Shown one piece after another: positions 5,912 through 9,984 of a stretch of DNA of 9,984 bases; positions within the stretch are counted from its first letter, which is position 1; each line of letters starts with the position of its first letter. The notes under the pieces were generated by a model. That model searched no databases. It saw only the letters and a list, made by a program, of their open reading frames with translations, and had not been told where the DNA came from. This stretch comes from Acidobacteriota bacterium (lineage in GTDB: Bacteria; Acidobacteriota; Terriglobia; Terriglobales; Acidobacteriaceae): contig QIAR01000304.1 in assembly GCA_003225595.1 (NCBI GenBank), positions 1-9,984 on the forward strand, in the 5' to 3' direction. Made by a program: the position numbers and the translations under genes.

Positions 5912-8374
5912 ATGCCGCCTCAGCCGCTCATTCACACCAGCGCCCGGGTTCTGGAATTTGAATCGCTGCGGGAATTATTGCGAGGCTACGCATCTTCTCC
6001 ACTCGGCCAGCAGCGCGCAGCAGATATTGCCCCCTCTAACGACCGCAACTGGATCGAAAACCAGCAGCAACTTACTACTCAGATCCGCGAATTTCGGCGT
6101 GTGGGCGGAAGTTTTGATTTTTCCGGACTGCTGGAAATTACAAAGCTCCTGGAAAAATCACGGATAGAAGGCGCAGCCCTAGAGACAGCCGAGATTCGCG
6201 ACGTGGTTCTAGTCGTGGACCGTGCAGCCGAATGGCGGGAAATTGCACTGAATCCGCCCACTGCGATGAAAGTGGAATGGAATGCGGTGGCCACGCTCTC
6301 CGGTGGAATCGCAGACTTTACCGATTTTCTGCGCACATTCCGCAACAAGATCCGGCCCGATGGCACGCTCGATGACCGCGCGTCTCAGGAACTGGCGCGC
6401 ATCCGTCGCGAAGTGGAGAAACAGAAGCGGCTGATCCAGGAGTCGCTGCGCAGCTATTTGCGAAGGCTGGCCGAAGGCGGCGCTGTGCAGGATGAGCTGG
6501 TCACAATCCGCGGCGAACGATTTGTAATTCCGGTGAAGGCGGAGCAGAAACGGCGTGTCCAGGGTGTGGTTCACGGCGCCAGTTCCAGTGGGCAAACCGT
6601 GTTCATCGAGCCGCTCGAAACCATCGAGCAGAACAATGAACTGGTGCGGATGCTCGACGAAGAACTGGCGGAGATTCACCGCATCCTACTGGAAATGACG
6701 CGGCGCATCGGCGAGAACGCCGATGCCATTTTTCGGGCTGCTGAGACATTGGCGGAACTCGAATTGCAGTTCGCAAAGGCGCGCTTTGCGGATGACTACA
6801 GCTGTGTGGCGGCAATCACGCGTAGTGACGCTCCCCCCCAACCATCGGTCTCAAGCGAAGCTCGACTCCTGTTGCACAATGGCCGCCATCCGCTGCTGGA
6901 ACGAAGTTTGAAGAGCAAAGGCGGTCATGTCGTTCCCGTCAGCATTGAACTCGAGGGCGAGCGGCGGCAACTCATCATTACGGGGCCGAACACCGGGGGT
7001 AAGACCGTTGCCCTGAAAACGCTCGGGCTGCTCGCTCTTATGGCACAGGCCGGAATCCCCGTTCCGGCAGACCGCGCCGAGTTTCCAGTCTTCGACTCAG
7101 TGCTGGCTGATATTGGCGACTATCAATCGATCGAGCAAAACCTTTCTACATTCTCCGCGCATGTCACCAACATTGATTTCATCTCGCGCACCACCAGCGC
7201 GCATTCTTTGGTGCTGCTGGATGAGCTGGGCTCCGCGACCGATCCCGAGGAAGGCGCGGCACTGGCGGTGGCTATCGCTGAGCACTTTCGCCGCATCGGA
7301 TGCATCTTGGTGATTTCCACGCACCACACTTCTCTGAAAATTTATGGCACAAATACGCCGGGCGTGGTCAACGCGGCAGTCGGGTTCGACGAGGCTACGC
7401 TGCGGCCAACTTATGAGTTGAAGATTGGCGTGCCGGGCGCTTCAGCGGGAATCAATATCGCGCAGCGGCTGGGGCTGAATCCGCAGATCATCAAAGCTGC
7501 GCGCTCCCGGTTGGGCACGCAGACCCAAGATGTGGCGCGATTTCTCGATCGCCTGCACGCAGAGTTGCGCGAAGCGGAGGGCGAACGTTTCAGGCTCTGC
7601 ACTCGGGAACAAGAACTAGAGCGCGAGAGGGTCCGGCTTGCCGCCGAAGGCAAGAAAGAGCAGCAGGCCAAAGTTAAGGAAATGGAAAAAAAGCTGGAGA
7701 GCGTGTTGCGGGACTTCGAGTATCACGCCCGGGAGGCGGTCAATGCGATCCAGGATCGGGCGGCAGGGCAGAAGCTCTCGAAAGACGCCGAGCGGCGGAT
7801 TGCCAAGCTGCGCCGCGAATTCCGCGAGCAGTTCGACTCGACCGTGGTCGCGCATACGACGGGCGCCGACGAGGGTGATCCGAACGCTCAGCCACAACTC
7901 GTGAAGCACGTGTCCGAGGGAGATACCGTAAAGCTAAAATCCGTGGGACGACCAGCGCTGGTTGCGCGGCGGCTGGATGACAATCACTTTGAAGTCGAAA
8001 TCGGCGTCATGAAAATGAAAGTCGCTCGCGACGATATTGCGGCAGTCCTGGTGCGTGCGTCGGAGTCCCCGGTGAAAGCTGCCCGGGCCCGTGGAATTTC
8101 TGTTTCGTTGGAAAGCGAAGACCGAAACGTGCCGAGCGAGATAAACGTCATCGGGCGCACCGTCGACGATGCGACACGTGAGGTCGAAAAGTTCGTGGAT
8201 CGCGCATTCTTGGCTGGTCTGCCCCAAGTGCGCGTGGTCCACGGCAGCGGCATGGGTATCCTGCGCAAAGCCCTGCGGCAGTACCTGCAGAAGCACCCGC
8301 ACGTCGAGTCTATCTCGGAGCCTCCGCAAAACGAGGGCGGCGCGGGAGCCACAGTAGTGGAACTGAGGGTGTGA
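5912..8374 (+). CDS. mutS2: MutS2 family ATPase with C-terminal Smr domain
   Basis: The 820-aa protein has the full MutS2 architecture without the mismatch-recognition domain of MutS. Residues about 1-300 form the core/lever helices, including VIPVKAEQKRRVQGVVHG (206-222) and the SSSGQTVFIEPL clamp motif. The ABC-type ATPase has Walker A GPNTGGKT (358-365) and Walker B LVLLDELGSATDPEEG (433-448), followed by STHH (469-472). A long charged coiled-coil spans about 545-645, a KOW-like beta segment about 665-712, and the Smr domain 742-820 with HGSGMGILR (777-785). In the Smr domain the usual LDLRG-type motif reads INVIG, so the conserved Asp is absent. MutS2 proteins have been linked to suppression of recombination and, in Bacillus, to rescue of collided ribosomes; which applies here is unknown. 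The gene stands alone on its strand and ends 9 bp from the converging DUF6602-like gene, with no terminator between them. Confidence 0.97.
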   Translation: MPPQPLIHTSARVLEFESLRELLRGYASSPLGQQRAADIAPSNDRNWIENQQQLTTQIREFRRVGGSFDFSGLLEITKLLEKSRIEGAALETAEIRDVVLVVDRAAEWREIALNPPTAMKVEWNAVATLSGGIADFTDFLRTFRNKIRPDGTLDDRASQELARIRREVEKQKRLIQESLRSYLRRLAEGGAVQDELVTIRGERFVIPVKAEQKRRVQGVVHGASSSGQTVFIEPLETIEQNNELVRMLDEELAEIHRILLEMTRRIGENADAIFRAAETLAELELQFAKARFADDYSCVAAITRSDAPPQPSVSSEARLLLHNGRHPLLERSLKSKGGHVVPVSIELEGERRQLIITGPNTGGKTVALKTLGLLALMAQAGIPVPADRAEFPVFDSVLADIGDYQSIEQNLSTFSAHVTNIDFISRTTSAHSLVLLDELGSATDPEEGAALAVAIAEHFRRIGCILVISTHHTSLKIYGTNTPGVVNAAVGFDEATLRPTYELKIGVPGASAGINIAQRLGLNPQIIKAARSRLGTQTQDVARFLDRLHAELREAEGERFRLCTREQELERERVRLAAEGKKEQQAKVKEMEKKLESVLRDFEYHAREAVNAIQDRAAGQKLSKDAERRIAKLRREFREQFDSTVVAHTTGADEGDPNAQPQLVKHVSEGDTVKLKSVGRPALVARRLDDNHFEVEIGVMKMKVARDDIAAVLVRASESPVKAARARGISVSLESEDRNVPSEINVIGRTVDDATREVEKFVDRAFLAGLPQVRVVHGSGMGILRKALRQYLQKHPHVESISEPPQNEGGAGATVVELRV

Positions 8375-8383
8375 GCTTCCCGT

Positions 8384-9160
8384 TCACCCGCCATCGTAAC
8401 TCTTCCTTTTCCTACCCAAGTTGACCGCATACTTCATTATGTCCATCGCCGGAACCGTTCCCACCTGCTGCAAACGGTGCAGCAACCGGAGAAAGAAAAA
8501 GATCAGCGCGGTTTCGCGAGAAGACCTCTCAACTCTAACTTTCTTACCCTTGCGTGTAGCCTCAAACGAGCCGCTGCGCGCGGCACATCCCAGGTCTATG
8601 AATCTAGGCGGAGGCAACTCGCTCAAGACTTTGTCAAGCGCAGCTACCAGCCGGCCACTGCTCCACCACGCCTCCAGGCAAAGAACACCCGCAATGACTT
8701 CAAACAGAGGTCCCGGTTTATAGGTCCCGCCCACGTACTTGACCGGCACGGTAGTGCGCTTAAGCTTCCTCACTGACTCTGCTTTCGTACCCGCTTCGAG
8801 GATGGCTTCGCGCCTCAACTGGTGTTTGACGTCAAATACGGCGTACACACTCTCTGCCGGAACGTATAACACTCCATCTTGCTGAAGAATCAGCGGCGAG
8901 TACTGCCGGTCGTAGATCACAATGTCGATCTGCTCACTCAATTTCCCACGTGAGTCCACCACAAATGCCGAATCCGCTTTATAGCGTTGAGGCAAATAAG
9001 CGTTCAGCATCGCCAACCAGTTCTGCTCTGCAGCGGCCCCCTTGGTCGGTTCGTGGTGGACAAACCTCCGACTTGTCAGCATTTTTCCAATTAGTAGCGA
9101 CAGGAACAACTTGTTGAGATTGATGTTAGTCGGCGGTTTGCGCGAAGGGGACTCTCTCAC
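8384..9160 (-). CDS. DUF6602-like protein with PD-(D/E)XK nuclease-like core
   Basis: From GTG at 9160 the protein is 258 aa. The first half matches my memory of the DUF6602 pattern: a Gly-Ala/Glu-rich helix (KGAAAEQNW), YLPQRYKADSAFVVDSRG, then SEQIDIVIYD, VPAESVYAVFDVKHQL. The order Glu45, Asp79 (QID), Asp110-x-Lys112 (FDVK) fits a PD-(D/E)XK nuclease active site, so a nuclease is the leading guess, unproven. The C-terminal half is helical with an aromatic FFFLRLLHRLQQ segment and a basic tail. Start choice: the frame is open to ATG 9196, but the GTG at 9160 overlaps the recovered stop of the upstream nucleotidyltransferase as GTGA. A GTG at 9163 is also in frame, and GGGAG at 9176-9172 lies 8-11 bases upstream of these GTGs. 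The gene is thus translationally coupled to the nucleotidyltransferase and probably acts with it. A 120-base sample (8881-9000) is 50% G+C, lower than the neighbouring mutS2. Confidence 0.8.
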   Translation of the reverse strand: MRESPSRKPPTNINLNKLFLSLLIGKMLTSRRFVHHEPTKGAAAEQNWLAMLNAYLPQRYKADSAFVVDSRGKLSEQIDIVIYDRQYSPLILQQDGVLYVPAESVYAVFDVKHQLRREAILEAGTKAESVRKLKRTTVPVKYVGGTYKPGPLFEVIAGVLCLEAWWSSGRLVAALDKVLSELPPPRFIDLGCAARSGSFEATRKGKKVRVERSSRETALIFFFLRLLHRLQQVGTVPAMDIMKYAVNLGRKRKSYDGG

Positions 9161-9297
9161 CACAGAATCTGCTCCCAGGTTCTCATCACCAGGCATTTCC
9201 GTGCTGCCGCAGAAATCACCCGTTTTTCTTCAGGCCCGACGTCGTGGGAAATCACGTTGTTGCTGTTGGCTGGGTCAACCACCCGCCATGAATAAAC
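9157..9297 (-). pseudogene. Displaced C-terminal tail of the nucleotidyltransferase (-1 frame)
   Basis: Read on the minus strand from 9297, the frame gives VYSWRVVDPANSNNVIS, then HDVGPEEKRVISAAARK, then CLVMRTWEQILW and a TGA at 9159-9157. The DPAN-x-NN-V-x-S element and a terminal TW-x-x-I-x-W are the hallmark C-terminal end of bacterial OAS/CD-NTase-like nucleotidyltransferases. This tail therefore belongs to the gene ending prematurely at 9252. It needs one extra base around the T-run at 9296-9294 to join (…LEETF + YSWRVVDP…). Its stop overlaps a GTG start of the DUF6602-like gene by four bases, which independently supports it as the true gene end. Confidence 0.85.
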
Positions 9298-9938
9298 GTC
9301 TCCTCTAAGTATTTCAGAGCGGTCAAGACCTTGTCTGCCGGACTGTTGCTGCGCTTGTGCTTCAGGGCTTCAATGATCGTAAGCTCGAGGTAGAATGACG
9401 GAAAGTCAAGATAGTTCCGTTCTCGCCATATCTTCAACGCTCGAATCTCATCTGCCCGGCCCGAAGTAGACACGAACTGTATGTGCTGCGCTACGTTGGT
9501 CTGAACCCATGTGTCCTTCTTCCGCTTATACAGAGTGTGATCGGTGGTGTTTCCCTTCTGCCTTCGACCGGGCACAAGGTCAACGTTGAGCCCATTGCTC
9601 TGGACGCCCACCGAAACATTCTGGACTTGCGGACGCAACTGGTGGTCCACGCAGTACTGGAACAAACTCCAGTAGATTTGGTTCACCGGCTGTGCGCAAT
9701 CAACCGAAACAAAGATATCAACGTCAGTCCCTAACGAAATCGCCGTGCCCTTCGCATAAGAGCCCGACAGTGCGATTCCCAACAGGGACCGACCCGCCCA
9801 ATTCTTAAGTAGCGGAACCAACAGATTCGCAGCCTTCGACGCCGCAGACCCAGCCGCCGTACTCACAGCGTACTTCCGGACCACTGCCGCCACATACTGA
9901 TCGCCAGTCATCACTCTGGGGAATGCCTGCGGCTGCAT
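9252..9938 (-). CDS. OAS/CD-NTase-like nucleotidyltransferase, frame-disrupted near the C-terminus
   Basis: The protein has the polymerase-beta-type nucleotidyltransferase signature GSYAKGTAISLGTDVDIFVSV (Gly59-Ser60, Asp72, Asp74) and the third metal-binding Asp in LNVDLVP (Asp120). The helical DEIRALKIWRERN and FYLELTIIEAL segments are typical of the 2'-5' oligoadenylate synthetase/CD-NTase superfamily. Such enzymes make cyclic or linear oligonucleotides; in CBASS these activate an effector after phage sensing. The visible frame (228 aa) ends in GGWLTQPTATT, which is not family-like. The expected ending is found in the -1 frame from about 9297 to 9157, so the intact protein would be about 260 aa. 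Either one base has been lost (the TTT at 9296-9294 is a likely place) or the sequence has an error. The ATG at 9938 has an in-frame TAA upstream (9953-9951) and no adjacent Shine-Dalgarno; Met10 is an alternative start. A 120-base sample (9301-9420) is 49% G+C. It is coupled to the downstream DUF6602-like gene. Confidence 0.83.
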   Translation of the reverse strand: MQPQAFPRVMTGDQYVAAVVRKYAVSTAAGSAASKAANLLVPLLKNWAGRSLLGIALSGSYAKGTAISLGTDVDIFVSVDCAQPVNQIYWSLFQYCVDHQLRPQVQNVSVGVQSNGLNVDLVPGRRQKGNTTDHTLYKRKKDTWVQTNVAQHIQFVSTSGRADEIRALKIWRERNYLDFPSFYLELTIIEALKHKRSNSPADKVLTALKYLEETFIHGGWLTQPTATT

Positions 9939-9950
9939 AATTACAATTAC

Positions 9951-9983
9951 TTACATGAATTTCGCTTACATTAATTCTCCTCC
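9951..9983 (-). promoter_or_regulatory. Tandem minimal start-stop ORFs (ATGTAA) with a strong Shine-Dalgarno, upstream of the nucleotidyltransferase
   Basis: On the minus strand GGAGGAG (9983-9977) is followed after 5 bases by ATGTAA (9971-9966), and a second ATGTAA lies at 9956-9951. Both are in frame with the nucleotidyltransferase ATG at 9938, spaced 15 and 18 bases apart. The only good ribosome-binding sequence in the leader thus serves a start codon followed directly by a stop. This could throttle translation of the cyclase or be a remnant of an eroded start. The right edge of the window cuts off the promoter. Confidence 0.35.
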
Positions 9984-9984
9984 G

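Noticed and set aside
8375..8383. Bidirectional terminator between mutS2 and the DUF6602-like gene
   Set aside because: Only 9 bases separate the stops, and no inverted repeat with T-runs is visible around them.
9157..9196. ATG at 9196 as the DUF6602-like start
   Set aside because: The first 12 residues would be read over the recovered nucleotidyltransferase C-terminus. The GTG at 9160 gives a standard 4-base coupling overlap with a Shine-Dalgarno upstream.
9240..9300. Programmed -1 frameshift in the nucleotidyltransferase
   Set aside because: No X-XXY-YYZ slippery heptamer is in the frame at the junction (codons ACG TTT ATT CAT), and I see no strong downstream structure. A missing base is simpler.
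1..9984. CRISPR array, tRNA/rRNA genes, insertion sequences or attachment sites
   Set aside because: No regularly spaced repeats with unique spacers, no cloverleaf or rRNA-like segment, and no transposase or flanking long repeats were found by eye.

Overview
This window looks like chromosomal DNA of a moderately GC-rich bacterium. Conserved housekeeping genes (hemB, mutS2, lipB, a pyruvate dehydrogenase E1 alpha gene) are mixed with signalling genes and a short accessory patch at the right end. The gene style and the degenerate 'GAAGTCAGAA'-type intergenic repeats remind me of Acidobacteriota (Koribacter/Terriglobia-like). That assignment is an inference from overall impression, and no rRNA or other marker is present to settle it.

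Layout from left to right. (1) 1-580, plus strand: the 3' part of a signalling gene with a degenerate receiver-like region and a HisKA-like four-helix segment but no ATPase domain. (2) 693-1574, plus: a CheR-type chemotaxis methyltransferase with an altered signature motif. (3) 1575-1836: an intergenic stretch with degenerate short tandem repeats. (4) 5778 down to 1837, minus strand: hemB, a small VOC/glyoxalase protein, lipB and a pyruvate/2-oxoacid dehydrogenase E1 alpha gene, in that transcription order. lipB and the E1 alpha gene make functional sense side by side, because LipB starts the lipoylation of the E2 subunits that such dehydrogenases need. (5) 5912-8374, plus: mutS2, divergent from hemB. 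(6) 9938 down to 8384, minus: a two-gene unit converging on mutS2.

The two-gene unit is the most interesting part. It encodes an OAS/CD-NTase-like nucleotidyltransferase followed by a DUF6602-like protein with a PD-(D/E)XK nuclease-like core. Reading the minus strand in the -1 frame past the apparent end of the nucleotidyltransferase recovers the missing family C-terminus (RVVDPANSNNVIS ... TWEQILW). The recovered frame ends in a TGA that overlaps a GTG start of the DUF6602 gene (GTGA). The cyclase gene therefore appears to be full length but broken by one missing base, and originally translationally coupled to its partner. The unit is lower in G+C than the surroundings (about 50% in two 120-base samples, against 62% in a mutS2 sample). 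It is a plausible nucleotide-signalling (CBASS-like) defence module with an effector class that I do not recognise as standard. This is a hypothesis from architecture only.

I saw no tRNA, rRNA, CRISPR array, insertion sequence or convincing intrinsic terminator.
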